Positions 40,673-50,729 of a DNA stretch of 64,000 nucleotides are shown here, one piece after another. A program made the position numbers and the translations under genes. The stretch lies in assembly GCA_035555795.1 (NCBI GenBank), contig DATMGE010000039.1:1-64000 (forward strand). The letters are read 5' to 3'. Numbering within the stretch: position 1 is the stretch's first letter; each line of letters begins with the position of its first letter. Origin of the DNA: RCIO01 sp035555795 (GTDB lineage Bacteria; Pseudomonadota; Alphaproteobacteria; Rhizobiales; Rhizobiaceae). The notes under the pieces were generated by a model. It did no database searches. It saw nothing but the letters and a program-made list of their open reading frames with translations, and had not been told where the DNA came from.

Positions 40673-42547
40673 TTATTCGGCGACGCCGTCCTCATATTCG
40701 GCCGAAAGCGTCAGCCATCGTTCTTCGTGGGACGAAAGCGTGTCGACCAGCCGCGCGCGCTCCTTGGCGAGATCCGTCGCACGGTCGGGCTGCCTCTCGT
40801 AGATCGCCGGATCGGCCAAGTCCGCCTCGAGCCGGGCAATACGCTGGCGCGTGCGGTCCATCAGCCCTTCGGTTGCCTTGATCTCCTTCGCCAGCGGCTC
40901 CAGCGCCGCCCGGCGCGCGGCAGCCTCGCGGCGGCGGTCCTGCTTCGACTGCTTGTCCGCCTCGCGCTTTTCGCGCCGGTCGACCGTGCCGGTGACAAGC
41001 TGGCGGTAATCCGCGAGGTCGCCGTCGAACGGCCCGACCTGCCCGTCACGCACCAGCCAGAGCCGGTCGGCCGTCGCTTCGATCAGGTGGCGGTCGTGCG
41101 AGATCAGGATGACGGCGCCCGGAAAGTCGTTGAGCGCGTGGATCAGCGCCTCGCGGCTGTCGATGTCGAGGTGGTTGGTCGGCTCGTCGAGGATGAACAG
41201 GTTCGGTCCCTCGAAGGCCGACAGGCCCATGAGCAGGCGCGCCTTTTCGCCGCCCGAAAGATCCTTCGCCGCCGTGGTCATCTTCTCGGTCGCCAGCCCC
41301 ATCTGTGCGACGCGGGCGCGCACCTTGGCCTCCGGCGCTTCCGGCATCATCCGGCGCACATGCTCGATGGCGTTTTCCTCCGGTCGCAGATCGTCAAGCT
41401 GGTGCTGGGCAAAGATCGCCACCTTGAGGCCGGGCGCGATCGTCATCGTGCCGCGCTCCAGCTTCAGCCGGCCAGCGAGCAGCTTGGCGAAAGTGGACTT
41501 GCCATTGCCGTTGGCGCCGAGCAGCGCGATGCGGTCGTCATTGTCGATGCGCAAGGTCAATCGCGAGAGGATGGGCGAGCCCGGCGCATAGCCCACGGCA
41601 CCCCCATCCACCGCGATGATAGGCGATGCCACGTTCTTCACCGGCTCGGGAAAGCGGAACGGCCTCACCGTGTCGTCCATCATCATTTCGATAGGCTTGA
41701 GCTTTTCCAGCGCCTTGAGGCGCGATTGCGCCTGCCGCGCCTTCGACGCCTTGGCCCGGAAGCGCGCTACGAAATCCTCCATATGCTTGCGCTGGGCTTC
41801 CTGCTTGACGCGGCTCTTTTCCAGCAACTCCATCTTCTCGGCACGCTGCCGCTCGAACTGGTCGTAGCCGCCGCGCCAGAAAGTCAGCTTCTTCTGGTCG
41901 AGATGGATGATCGAGGAGACGGCGCGGTTGAGCAGGTCGCGGTCGTGGCTGATGAGCAGCACCGTATGCGGGTAGCGGCTCAGATAGGTTTCGAGCCACA
42001 ATGTCCCTTCAAGATCGAGATAGTTGGTCGGCTCGTCGAGGAGCAGCAGGTCCGGCTCAGCGAAGAGCACCGCCGCCAGCGCCACGCGCATGCGCCAACC
42101 GCCGGAAAAGCTCGACGCCGGCCGCTTCTGCGCCTCCTGATCGAAGCCGAGGCCCGACAGGATGGTGGAGGCGCGCGCCTCGGCCGAATGCGCGTCGATA
42201 TCGGCCAGCCGCATCTGGATATCGGCGATGCGATGCGGGTCGGTGACGGTCTCTGCCTCGGTGAGAAGAGCGGTGCGCTCCACATCGGCCTTCAGCACGA
42301 TGTCGATCAGCGGTTCCTCGGTGCCCGGCGCTTCCTGCGCAACCTGCCCGAGCCGCGTACCTTTCGGCAGCGAGACGGAACCGGTCTCGGCCGCGAGATC
42401 GCCGGTGATGGCGCGAAACAGCGTCGTCTTGCCGGTGCCGTTGCGCCCGACCACACCCGCCTTCGTGCCGGCCGGCAGCGAAAGCGAAGCATGATCGATG
42501 AGCAGGCGCCCGGCGATGCGGAGCGAAAGGTCGTTGATTGTGAGCAT
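40673..42547 (-). CDS. ABC-F family ATP-binding protein
   Basis: The 624-residue cytosolic protein has two ABC cassettes: Walker A GRNGTGKTT and GANGNGKST, signatures FSGGWRMRVALA and LSGGEKARLLMG, Walker B LLLLDEPTNYLD and LFILDEPTNHLD. They are joined by a charged linker of about 80 residues (QRKHMEDFVARFRAKASKAR) and followed by a coiled-coil C-terminal tail rich in Arg/Glu. There is no membrane domain. ABC-F proteins act on the ribosome in translation or stress rescue; the YheS/Uup-like type fits best. Confidence 0.94.
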   Translation of the reverse strand: MLTINDLSLRIAGRLLIDHASLSLPAGTKAGVVGRNGTGKTTLFRAITGDLAAETGSVSLPKGTRLGQVAQEAPGTEEPLIDIVLKADVERTALLTEAETVTDPHRIADIQMRLADIDAHSAEARASTILSGLGFDQEAQKRPASSFSGGWRMRVALAAVLFAEPDLLLLDEPTNYLDLEGTLWLETYLSRYPHTVLLISHDRDLLNRAVSSIIHLDQKKLTFWRGGYDQFERQRAEKMELLEKSRVKQEAQRKHMEDFVARFRAKASKARQAQSRLKALEKLKPIEMMMDDTVRPFRFPEPVKNVASPIIAVDGGAVGYAPGSPILSRLTLRIDNDDRIALLGANGNGKSTFAKLLAGRLKLERGTMTIAPGLKVAIFAQHQLDDLRPEENAIEHVRRMMPEAPEAKVRARVAQMGLATEKMTTAAKDLSGGEKARLLMGLSAFEGPNLFILDEPTNHLDIDSREALIHALNDFPGAVILISHDRHLIEATADRLWLVRDGQVGPFDGDLADYRQLVTGTVDRREKREADKQSKQDRRREAAARRAALEPLAKEIKATEGLMDRTRQRIARLEADLADPAIYERQPDRATDLAKERARLVDTLSSHEERWLTLSAEYEDGVAE

Positions 42548-42638
42548 GGCGCGGCGTTAATGGCCGACCAAGGCCGGCAAGGCAAGGGCAGCTATCGCGC
42601 CGAAGACTGGAAACCGAGCACGAATAGTGGACGCGCCC

Positions 42639-43088
42639 TCACGCCTTGCGCTCCCACCGTCCTCCCGCGCTCTGCTGCCAATAGGTCAGTTCGTGCCCCT
42701 CGCCCTTGAGTCGTTTCCAGTGGCCGCGTGCGCCCTCGAGCTGCGCTTCGTCATGCCCGTCGAACATGAAGACCGCGCGGTCATAGCCATCCAGTGCCGG
42801 CGGCTCCGCGCCATCGACGAGGAAGCGGATCTGCGCGGTATTGGCGTTGCCGCTGCCGGTCGTCAGCAGAACAGGCTGATCGGGCGCATGCGGGTCGCTG
42901 TCGATGCCGTGCGCAAGGAAGGAATCGTCGCGAAAGGTCCACAGATGCGCGTCGAGTGCGTCGCGGCGTTCCTCGCTGCCGGCCTGCACCACGACCCGCC
43001 AGCCCCGCGCCAGGCTGCGCTCCAGGAGCGCCGGCAGCGCGTTCTCTAGCGTGGATTCGGTCAGGTGATAGAACAGAATCTCGGTCAC
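42639..43088 (-). CDS. holC: DNA polymerase III subunit chi
   Basis: Chi is the accessory clamp-loader subunit that binds SSB. The 149-residue product starts at GTG 43088 (TEILFYHLTESTLENALPALLERSLARGWRVVVQ). It has the family pattern DAHLWTFRDDSFLAHG, QPVLLTTGSGNANTAQIRFLVDG and GHWKRLKGEGHELTYWQQ at the end. It lies 22 bases after pepA, the usual pepA-holC pair. Confidence 0.93.
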   Translation of the reverse strand: MTEILFYHLTESTLENALPALLERSLARGWRVVVQAGSEERRDALDAHLWTFRDDSFLAHGIDSDPHAPDQPVLLTTGSGNANTAQIRFLVDGAEPPALDGYDRAVFMFDGHDEAQLEGARGHWKRLKGEGHELTYWQQSAGGRWERKA

Positions 43089-43110
43089 TGGTCGCCCATC
43101 CGGCGCTTGC

Positions 43111-44604
43111 TCACGCCTCGTAATGATCGCGCACCAGCCGGTCGAGCAGCCGCACGCCATATCCGGAGGCCCAGGACTGGTTGATCTCGCTTGACGGCGA
43201 GCCCATGGCAGTGCCGGCCACATCCAGATGCGCCCAAGGCGTCTCCTTGACGAAGCGCTGGAGGAACTGCGCCGCCGTGATGGAGCCCGCCGCGCGGCCG
43301 CCAATATTCTTCATGTCGGCATTCTTGGAATCGATCAGCTTGTCATATTCGCTGCCGAGCGGCAGGCGCCACAGCTTCTCCTGCGTGGCAAGGCCCGCGG
43401 CGAGCAGGCGCTCCGCCAGTTCGTCATCGTTGGAGAAGAGCCCCGCATGCTGATGCCCGAGCGCCACAATGATGGCGCCGGTCAGTGTCGCCAGATTGAT
43501 CATGAAGCGCGGCGCGAAACGGTCGTTGCAATACCAGAGCGCGTCGGCCAGCACGAGCCGGCCCTCTGCATCGGTGTTCAGCACCTCGATCGTCTGGCCC
43601 GACATCGAGGTGACGATGTCGCCCGGCCGCTGCGCATTGCCGTCGACCATGTTTTCCACCAGGCCGATGATGCCGACGACATTTGCCTTGGCCTTGCGGG
43701 CCGCCAGCGCCCGCATGAGGCCGGTCACGGCAGCTGCACCGCCCATGTCGCCCTTCATGTCCTCCATGCCGCCGGCCGGCTTGATCGAGATGCCGCCCGA
43801 ATCGAACACCACGCCCTTGCCGATGAAGGCCACCGGCTGGTCTTTCGGCTTGCCGCCGTTCCACTGCATGACGACGAGGCGCGGCGGCCGCACCGAGCCC
43901 TGCGCGACGCCGAGCAGCGAGCCCATGCCGAGCTTCTTCATCTCCTTCTCGGTCAGCACCTCGACCTTGACGCCAAGCGCCTCGAGCTCCTTCGCCTTTG
44001 CCGCGAACTCGACCGGCCCGAGAATATTGGCCGGTTCGTTGACGAGGTCGCGCGCCAAGAGCACACCACCGGCAACGGCCTCCACCTCCTCCGAGAACAG
44101 CTTCTTGGCCGCCGTAGCCGCAGCGGTGACGATCGTCACCTTGACGCGGTCGGGAGCCTTGCCGGCATCGTCCTTCTTCTTCGTCTTGTAGCGATCGAAA
44201 CGATAGCTGCGCAGCAGCATGCCGAGGGCGGCCTGCGCGGCGGCATCTGCATCGACTTCCTCGCCGTCGACATCGAGATAGACCGTCACCTTGTCGGCCT
44301 TGCCGAAGGCGGCACAGATCGCGCCGCCGAGCTTCGCCCAGCCATCCGGCTGCGGCTTGGCCGGATCGCCGATGCCGACGAAGAGAATGCGGTCGGCCCC
44401 GGCCCCCTGCGGCGCGAGCAGATCCGCCGTGGTGCCGCTCTTGCCGGTGAAGCCCGTGGTCCTGAACGCGCGGTCGCGAACCGTTTCCGGATCGACAAGC
44501 GCAGCCGAAGGTCCGCACCCGCCGCCTTCCGACACCAGGAGCACGGCGAGGCCATCGGCTGCCTTTGCCGAGCGCGCGAATGTGATGTCGAGCTTGGTGG
44601 TCAT
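43111..44604 (-). CDS. pepA: Leucyl aminopeptidase (M17)
   Basis: PepA removes N-terminal residues from peptides with two metal ions. The 497-residue protein has the M17 metal and catalytic segments GKGVVFDSGGISIKPA, GDMGGAAAV, and NTDAEGRLVLADAL. The catalytic region is in the C-terminal half and the N-terminal domain is alpha/beta. Length is normal. It is the first gene of the pepA-holC operon, divergent from lptF. Confidence 0.97.
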   Translation of the reverse strand: MTTKLDITFARSAKAADGLAVLLVSEGGGCGPSAALVDPETVRDRAFRTTGFTGKSGTTADLLAPQGAGADRILFVGIGDPAKPQPDGWAKLGGAICAAFGKADKVTVYLDVDGEEVDADAAAQAALGMLLRSYRFDRYKTKKKDDAGKAPDRVKVTIVTAAATAAKKLFSEEVEAVAGGVLLARDLVNEPANILGPVEFAAKAKELEALGVKVEVLTEKEMKKLGMGSLLGVAQGSVRPPRLVVMQWNGGKPKDQPVAFIGKGVVFDSGGISIKPAGGMEDMKGDMGGAAAVTGLMRALAARKAKANVVGIIGLVENMVDGNAQRPGDIVTSMSGQTIEVLNTDAEGRLVLADALWYCNDRFAPRFMINLATLTGAIIVALGHQHAGLFSNDDELAERLLAAGLATQEKLWRLPLGSEYDKLIDSKNADMKNIGGRAAGSITAAQFLQRFVKETPWAHLDVAGTAMGSPSSEINQSWASGYGVRLLDRLVRDHYEA

Positions 44605-44891
44605 GGAGAACTCCGGGGAGATGCTGAGAGACAGGGCAGCGATCTTGGATTTTTCCGGCTCGAACGCAAGCCCCGAAGCGATGCAGCCCGCCCACGATCA
44701 CGAAAAATCATTGGCTTTCATCATGATGTGCGAATTATCTCACCTTGCAATAGATTATTAACTGTCTTTCTTCGGCCATTTTTAGCCATTCTGGAGTGCA
44801 ATCGACCCGACGGGCAGATATCGTGGGGCCATCCAACCATCGAGGCGGGATGGCGCCGCTTGTCCGTCGCTCCGCAACCGCACGGGCCCCG

Positions 44892-46091
44892 ATGCAACTG
44901 ATCGAACAGTACATTTTCCGGCGGGTCGCGGTGGTGACTTTGTCGACGCTCGTGGTGGTGACCACGATCGTGCTGTCGACACAGCTCCTGTCGCGGGTGG
45001 CGATGCTGACGCGGTCGGGCGACGCTTTCCTGACCTTCGTGCAGATCGCCGTCTTCCTCATCCCTAGCATGGCGATGGTGGTGATACCCTTTGCGCTGCT
45101 GGTCGGCGCGATGCGTACCCTCAATGCGATGAATGCCGATTCGGAGCTGGCAGTGCTCGAATCGGCAGGTCGCTCGCCGGCCCTCACCGCCCGGCCGGTG
45201 GTGCTCCTGGCGCTCCTGCTGACGCTTGCCAGCCTGCTCATCGCCCATGTCGCCGAGCCCTGGTCCAACCGCAACCTTCGCGATGCGATCGCGCGCGCCA
45301 GCGCCGACCTGATCCGTTCCGCCGCCCAGGCCGGCACGTTCCAGATGATCGCGGCGGGCAGCTACCTCCAGATCGCCGAGCAGTTGCCCGGCGGCGAATT
45401 CGGCAAGCTGGTGCTTGTCGATGCGCGCGATCCCAAGACCGAGCTGATCTATCACGCCAAGCGTGGCTCTCTGCTGGAAGTGCAGGGCTCGACGGTGCTC
45501 GTGCTGCTCGACGGCGAAGTCCATCGCCGCAACCGGGCCGACAACAATGTGTCGATCATCTCCTTCGCCTCGACCGCGCTCGACTTCACCCAGTTCACCA
45601 GCTCGAACGCCTCGGCGAAATATCGCCCGCAGGAGATGGAGACCAGCCAGCTTCTGTCGCCGGACCCCAACAATGTCGCGGCGCGCGATGCGCCGTCCGA
45701 GATACGGCGCGAGCTCCATCGCCGCATGACGGAGTGGCTCTATCCGCTCGTCTTCGGCCTGATCGCGGCCTATTTCGTCGGCACCGCCCGCACCAACCGG
45801 CAGCAGCAGCCCATCGTCAGCATCATGGGCGGTCTTCTGGCGCTGGTCCTGCGCGTCATCGGCTTCGTCGCTGTCAGCAATTCCGGCACCAGCACCTTCT
45901 TCGCCGCGGTCACCTACATCGTACCCATCGGCGCGATCATCGTCGTCTCGACGCTGATTCTCTACGGCGGGCGGCTCGGCACCGGGCCGGTCGCGCGTGG
46001 ACCGCTCGGCCGCCTCTACGATGCGATGGGCACGCTGCTCTCCGCCATCATCGCCCGAATCTGGCGTCGTCCGAAGGAGCAGGCGACATGA
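44892..46091 (+). CDS. lptF: LPS export ABC transporter permease LptF
   Basis: The 399-residue inner membrane protein of the LptBFG complex extracts LPS from the inner membrane. It starts MQLIEQYIFRR, has three N-terminal helices, a periplasmic beta-jellyroll (about 125-300) and three C-terminal helices. I choose ATG 44892 because it gives the conserved N-terminus; ATG 44796 and 44850 extend it with non-family residues. It overlaps lptG by four bases. Confidence 0.94.
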   Translation: MQLIEQYIFRRVAVVTLSTLVVVTTIVLSTQLLSRVAMLTRSGDAFLTFVQIAVFLIPSMAMVVIPFALLVGAMRTLNAMNADSELAVLESAGRSPALTARPVVLLALLLTLASLLIAHVAEPWSNRNLRDAIARASADLIRSAAQAGTFQMIAAGSYLQIAEQLPGGEFGKLVLVDARDPKTELIYHAKRGSLLEVQGSTVLVLLDGEVHRRNRADNNVSIISFASTALDFTQFTSSNASAKYRPQEMETSQLLSPDPNNVAARDAPSEIRRELHRRMTEWLYPLVFGLIAAYFVGTARTNRQQQPIVSIMGGLLALVLRVIGFVAVSNSGTSTFFAAVTYIVPIGAIIVVSTLILYGGRLGTGPVARGPLGRLYDAMGTLLSAIIARIWRRPKEQAT

Positions 46092-47176
46092 TCGGGCAGA
46101 CACTGTTCTGGTATTTCTTCCGCCGACAGCTCGCCATGATCTTCATGGTCGTAGGCGGCATCCTGATCGTCGCCTATCTGGTGGATTTCACCGAATTCGC
46201 GCGCCGCGCCGGCGCCTGGCCCGAATATACGCTGGCGCGCGGCATCTATCTCTCGGCGATGCGCATGCCGATGATCACGATGCTGATCTGGCCCTTCGTG
46301 GTTCTCTTTGCCGCGATGGGCGTGCTGATCTCGCTCAACCGCCGCAACGAGTTGGTCATCGCGCGTTCGTCCGGCGTGTCGGCATGGCAGTTCCTCGCGC
46401 CGATCTGTCTTGCCAGCCTGCTGGTGGGCATCGGCGCGGTCACCCTGATCAATCCCATCGCCACGCGCGCGCTCAGCGCGGTCGAAGAGCTTGAGACGAC
46501 GTTCCGCGGCTATACGCCCAACACATCCGATGCGCTGACGATTCCGTGGCTGCGCCAGCGCACCGACAATGGCGTGACCGTCATCGGCGCGGGCACCAGC
46601 GCGCGGCGCGGCGTGGTGCTGGGCGATGTGGTGTTTCTCCAGTTCGACAATGACGGCAATTTGATCGAGCGCTACGACGCCCGCAATGCCACGCTGGGCG
46701 ACGGCGTATGGTTGCTCCAGGACGTCACGCTGACCGATTCAGAGCGCGAGAAGCACACAATGCCGACGGCGCGAATCCCCTCCTCGCTGACGGCGCAGGA
46801 TGTGGAACAGCGGCTTGCCGACGCACAGACGATCTCTGTCTACGAACTGCCGGAAAAGGCACGTCTGGCCGAGACGCTCGGCCTGAGCGGCGACCGTTTT
46901 CTGATGCAATTCCATTCACTTGTCGCCCTGCCGGCGCTGCTTGTCGCGATGACGCTGATCGCGGCCACGGTGACGCTTCGCTTCGTGAGGTCCGGTCAGT
47001 CGGGGACGATGATTCTGGGTGGCATCCTCGCGGGCTTTCTGCTTTATGTCACCCTCGTCGTGGTAACGGCATTCGGCAATGTCGGGTTCGTTCCTCCCTT
47101 CTTCGCCGCGTGGGTTCCAGTGGTAGTAGCGCTGTTCGTCGGAGTGACCTTTCTGTTGTACAAGGAGGACGGCTAG
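46088..47176 (+). CDS. lptG: LPS export ABC transporter permease LptG
   Basis: The 362-residue partner of LptF starts at ATG 46088, which overlaps the lptF stop (ATGA). It begins with FWYFFRRQLAMIFMVVGGILIVAY and contains the periplasmic jellyroll (residues about 130-260) and three closing helices (LVALPALLVAMTLIAATVTLRF). Its stop TAG shares a base with the lptD GTG, so lptF-lptG-lptD are translationally coupled. Confidence 0.95.
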   Translation: MIGQTLFWYFFRRQLAMIFMVVGGILIVAYLVDFTEFARRAGAWPEYTLARGIYLSAMRMPMITMLIWPFVVLFAAMGVLISLNRRNELVIARSSGVSAWQFLAPICLASLLVGIGAVTLINPIATRALSAVEELETTFRGYTPNTSDALTIPWLRQRTDNGVTVIGAGTSARRGVVLGDVVFLQFDNDGNLIERYDARNATLGDGVWLLQDVTLTDSEREKHTMPTARIPSSLTAQDVEQRLADAQTISVYELPEKARLAETLGLSGDRFLMQFHSLVALPALLVAMTLIAATVTLRFVRSGQSGTMILGGILAGFLLYVTLVVVTAFGNVGFVPPFFAAWVPVVVALFVGVTFLLYKEDG

Positions 47177-49557
47177 TGGGGATCGCAGCGGCGCCAGGCC
47201 GCAGAACCTTCCCCGTGCGCAAGCTCGCGCGCGTTGCCACGCTGGCGGCGACGCTGGCCTGTGGCGTTGCGCTGCCGACCGAGGTGCTTGCGCAGGCCGC
47301 CGGTTCCGAGGCCCAGATCGCCGGGCAGCTCCTGCTCGAATCGGACCGGCTGATCTACAATAACGACGCCGACACGGTGATCGCCGCCGGCAATGTGCGC
47401 ATCGACTATGACGGGCGGCGCATCGTGGCGCAGCGCGTCACCTACGACCGCAAGAGCGCGCGCCTGATCGCGCATGGCAATGTCGAGATCATCGAGCGCG
47501 ACGGCACGCGTACCTTCGCCGAGGAAGTCGATATTTCCGACGATTTCCGCGATGGTTTCGTCAATGCGCTTCAGGTCGAGACCACGGAAGAGACCTATTT
47601 CGCCTCCGAAAGCGCGGTACGGCGCGGCGGCGAGGTGACGACCTTCAACAACGGCATCTACACCGCCTGCAAGCCTTGCGAGGAAGCCCCCGACCGGGCG
47701 CCGATCTGGCGGGTCAAGTCCTCGACCATCATCTGGAACAGCAAGAAGAAGACGATCCGCTTCGTCAGCCCGCGCATGGAGCTGTTCGGCATGCCGATCG
47801 CCTATTTCCCGTCGCTGACGGTCGCCGACCACACGGTGAAGCGCAAGAGCGGCTTCCTGTTCCCGACGCTGCGCACCAGCTCGCGGACCGGCTTCGGCAT
47901 CACGGTCCCCTATTATCACGTCTTCTCGCCCAGCATGGACCTGACCGTGCAGGCCACCGGCTTCACCAAGCAGGGCTTTCTCGGCGAGGCCGAATTCCGC
48001 AAGGCTTACAATAACGGCCAGTTCAGCGTGAAGATCGCCGGCATCTCGCAGGCCAATCCGCTGAACTTCCCCACCAGCGAGCCGGTGAGCCGCAGCGCGC
48101 GCACACGCTTCATGGTGGGCACCAAGGGCCGCTTCCAGGTCAATCCGCGCTGGGCCTTCGGCTGGAATATCCTGGCGCAGACCGACAAGAACTTCGCCAA
48201 TACCTATACGATCGACGGCTATGCCGACTATTACCACAAGTCCGAGATCTATCTGACCGGCCTGAACAAGCGGAACTATTTCGACCTGCGGCTGATGCGC
48301 TTCCAGGTACAGGAAAGCGCGCTGGACTCCGCAGCGGGCGCCCGCAACCCGATCCAGCCCTGGGTGCTGCCCAGCCTCGACTATTCCTACACGCCCGACG
48401 CGCCGCTGGCCGGCGGCGAGCTGAATATCGACCTCAACGTGCAGGGCCTCCATCGCGCCAATCTTGCCGAGCGCATGGCAGCTCCGGATCCCGTCTTCGG
48501 GGCGGACACCAATATCGACGGCATCGAAGGCACTTCCGGCCGCATGACGCTGGAAGCGGAATGGAAGCGTTCGCTCATCGCGCCGGGTGGCGCGGTCATC
48601 ACGCCGCTGCTGCATGCGCGCGGCGATGCGATCATGGCGAATTATTCGGCGGCGACCATCACCGCCATCAATGCCAGGCAGTTCAACGGCGGCCCCGCCC
48701 CCGTCGATATCCGCTCCTCCTACTACCGCACCATGGCGACGGCCGGCCTCGAGGCGCGCTGGCCGGTCATGATGGCGACGCAGAACACCTCGCATGTCAT
48801 CGAGCCGATCGCGCAGATCTTCGCCCGTCCGGACGAGCCCTACGGCGCAACGCTGGGCATCCCCAACGAGGATGCGCAGAGCCTCGTCTTCGACGCCACG
48901 AATCTCTTCGAGCGCGACAAGTTCTCCGGCTATGACCGCATCGAAGGCGGCGTGCGCGCCAATCTGGGCTTCCGCTATACGGGCCAGTTCGGCGAGCGCT
49001 GGCATGGCAGCGCCATCGTCGGGCAGTCCTACCATCTGGCCGGACGCAACTCCTACGCCTCGCCCGACCTCGTCAATGTCGGCGCCTATTCCGGCCTCGA
49101 GACCGCGCGTTCCGACTATGTCGGCCAGGTCAGCTTCGGCCGCCCGGGCATCAATTTCATGACCGGCGCCCGGCTCGACGAGACGACCTTCGAACTGCGC
49201 CGCCTCGACGCCGCGGCCACCGCGGCCGTCGGCCGCGTCTCGGCGACGGCCCGCTACGCCTATATCCAGGCTCAGCCGCTCTACGGTTTTGAAGACGACC
49301 GGCAGGAGGTCACGCTTTCGGCAAGTTCGCAGGTCGCCCAGTACTGGCGTGTGTTCGGCTCGGGCACCTATGACTTCCAGTCCGGCAAGGTGATGCGCAA
49401 CGGCATCGGCTTCACTTATGACGATGAATGTTTCACCTTCACCTTCACGGCGGCGCAAAGTCGTGCGAAACCGGCCGACAAGATGACGACGTCCTTCGGC
49501 ATTCGCGTCTCGCTGCGCACATTGGGCGATTTCGGCACCACGACCGGCAGTTTCTAG
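47176..49557 (+). CDS. lptD: LPS assembly outer membrane protein LptD
   Basis: LptD is the outer-membrane barrel that inserts LPS into the outer leaflet. The 793-residue product starts at GTG 47176 with AAGGAGGAC eight bases upstream. It has a signal peptide (LATLAATLACGVALPTEVLAQA), an OstA/LptA-like N-terminal domain (about 45-150) and a C-terminal barrel (from about 250). Cysteines in TACKPCEE and near the end in DDECFTF could form the inter-domain disulfides known in the family. Confidence 0.95.
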   Translation: MGIAAAPGRRTFPVRKLARVATLAATLACGVALPTEVLAQAAGSEAQIAGQLLLESDRLIYNNDADTVIAAGNVRIDYDGRRIVAQRVTYDRKSARLIAHGNVEIIERDGTRTFAEEVDISDDFRDGFVNALQVETTEETYFASESAVRRGGEVTTFNNGIYTACKPCEEAPDRAPIWRVKSSTIIWNSKKKTIRFVSPRMELFGMPIAYFPSLTVADHTVKRKSGFLFPTLRTSSRTGFGITVPYYHVFSPSMDLTVQATGFTKQGFLGEAEFRKAYNNGQFSVKIAGISQANPLNFPTSEPVSRSARTRFMVGTKGRFQVNPRWAFGWNILAQTDKNFANTYTIDGYADYYHKSEIYLTGLNKRNYFDLRLMRFQVQESALDSAAGARNPIQPWVLPSLDYSYTPDAPLAGGELNIDLNVQGLHRANLAERMAAPDPVFGADTNIDGIEGTSGRMTLEAEWKRSLIAPGGAVITPLLHARGDAIMANYSAATITAINARQFNGGPAPVDIRSSYYRTMATAGLEARWPVMMATQNTSHVIEPIAQIFARPDEPYGATLGIPNEDAQSLVFDATNLFERDKFSGYDRIEGGVRANLGFRYTGQFGERWHGSAIVGQSYHLAGRNSYASPDLVNVGAYSGLETARSDYVGQVSFGRPGINFMTGARLDETTFELRRLDAAATAAVGRVSATARYAYIQAQPLYGFEDDRQEVTLSASSQVAQYWRVFGSGTYDFQSGKVMRNGIGFTYDDECFTFTFTAAQSRAKPADKMTTSFGIRVSLRTLGDFGTTTGSF

Positions 49558-49643
49558 CCTGTGGAGCCACCGTTTCGCCTAACAATTGAGACAAGGATGG
49601 TTTTCGTCCATACTTGGCAGAACACAGTTCCAGGGTATCCGGC

Positions 49644-50585
49644 ATGAACTTTCTTCTCTCGCGCCTTGCACCGGCCGCGCTTCTTCTTCTCGCTGGCGCA
49701 GCCATGCCGGCGGTCCTTGCGCCTGCGCCTGCTGCGGCGCAGGAGATCCGGCAGGTCATCAACGGCACGGCGGTCACGAATTACGACATCCAGCGCCGCG
49801 TGGCATTCTTGCGTGTGCAGCAGCGCCGCGGCAATCTGCAGAACGAAGCCGCTGAGGAAATGCGCGACCAGGTGCTGCGGTCGCAGGAAATGCGTCGGCT
49901 CAACATCCGCATTTCGGAGCAGCAGCTCGATCAGTCCTATAAGAACTTCGCCGACTCCAACAAGCTCACCGTCAAGCAGCTCGACGGCATTCTCCAGCAG
50001 TCCGGCGTGACGAAGGCGCATTTCCGCGAGTTCATTCGCGTTCAGATGGGTTGGGGACAGGCCATCCAGGCGCGCGCCTCTGCTGAAGGCAGCCGCGCCG
50101 ACCAGCAGGCCCTGCGCGAGCTTGCCAAGCGCGGCGGCACCAAGCCGAGCGCCACCGAATACACGCTCCAGCAGTTCATCTTCGTCGTGCCCGAACGCGA
50201 GCGCCGCTCCATCATGGGCCGCCGCAAGAACGAGGCCAACGCCATGCGTGGACGCGTTTCCGGTTGCGAGAACACCCGCGATCTTGCCAAGACGGTCCTC
50301 GACGTGACCGTGCGCGACCTCGGCCGCGTCCTCGAGCCCGAGCTTCCGCCCGATTGGGAGAAGCAGGTGAAGGCGGCCTCGGTGGGACGCGCGACCGCTG
50401 CGCGCGAGACCCCGCGCGGCGTCGAGTTCCTCGTGATCTGCAGCACCCGCAATGTGGATGACGACAAGGTTGCCGAAGTCGTGTTCCAGAAGGAACAGAT
50501 GGAAAAGGGCGACAACCAGGGCGAGGCGCTGAGCAAGCGCTATACCGAGGAACTGCGCAAGCGGGCCCGCATCACCTCACGCTGA
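49644..50585 (+). CDS. SurA-type periplasmic chaperone / peptidyl-prolyl isomerase
   Basis: The 313-residue exported protein has a signal peptide ending APAPAAAQEI and the SurA N-terminal domain start RQVINGTAVTNYDIQRRVAFLRVQ. A helical part runs to about 150 and a parvulin-like C-terminal part follows (YTLQQFIFVVPERE through VEFLVICSTRNV). SurA helps outer-membrane barrels such as LptD fold. It lies directly downstream of lptD and upstream of pdxA-ksgA, as in many alphaproteobacteria. Confidence 0.87.
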   Translation: MNFLLSRLAPAALLLLAGAAMPAVLAPAPAAAQEIRQVINGTAVTNYDIQRRVAFLRVQQRRGNLQNEAAEEMRDQVLRSQEMRRLNIRISEQQLDQSYKNFADSNKLTVKQLDGILQQSGVTKAHFREFIRVQMGWGQAIQARASAEGSRADQQALRELAKRGGTKPSATEYTLQQFIFVVPERERRSIMGRRKNEANAMRGRVSGCENTRDLAKTVLDVTVRDLGRVLEPELPPDWEKQVKAASVGRATAARETPRGVEFLVICSTRNVDDDKVAEVVFQKEQMEKGDNQGEALSKRYTEELRKRARITSR

Positions 50586-50596
50586 CGGTACATTGC

Positions 50597-50626
50597 GCGC
50601 ACGACTTTCACGTTGAAGTCGTGCGC
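50597..50626 (+). terminator. Hairpin after the SurA-type gene
   Basis: GCGCACGACTT (50597-50607) and AAGTCGTGCGC (50616-50626) form an 11-bp perfect stem with an 8-base loop, 12 bases after the stop. A weak T-run (around 50639) lies further downstream. It may be a terminator or a partial attenuator before pdxA. Confidence 0.6.
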
Positions 50627-50729
50627 GGCCGCGCCTCCTTTTATCGACAGGTAGTGCAAAAAGCCGGTAGACTCCCGGAACGAAACGAGTCTTGCATCGA
50701 CCTTCCGGGGTCGCGCTCCAGGAGGCAAG

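Noticed and set aside
40502..42709. Open frame of 735 codons antisense to the ABC-F gene
   Set aside because: The ABC-F protein is complete and motif-rich on the other strand; the antisense product has no domain features.
47173..49458. Very long open frame antisense to lptD (761 codons)
   Set aside because: GC-rich codon bias keeps the opposite frame open; the product is low-complexity Arg/Gly/Ala/His sequence with no family pattern, while lptD is certain.
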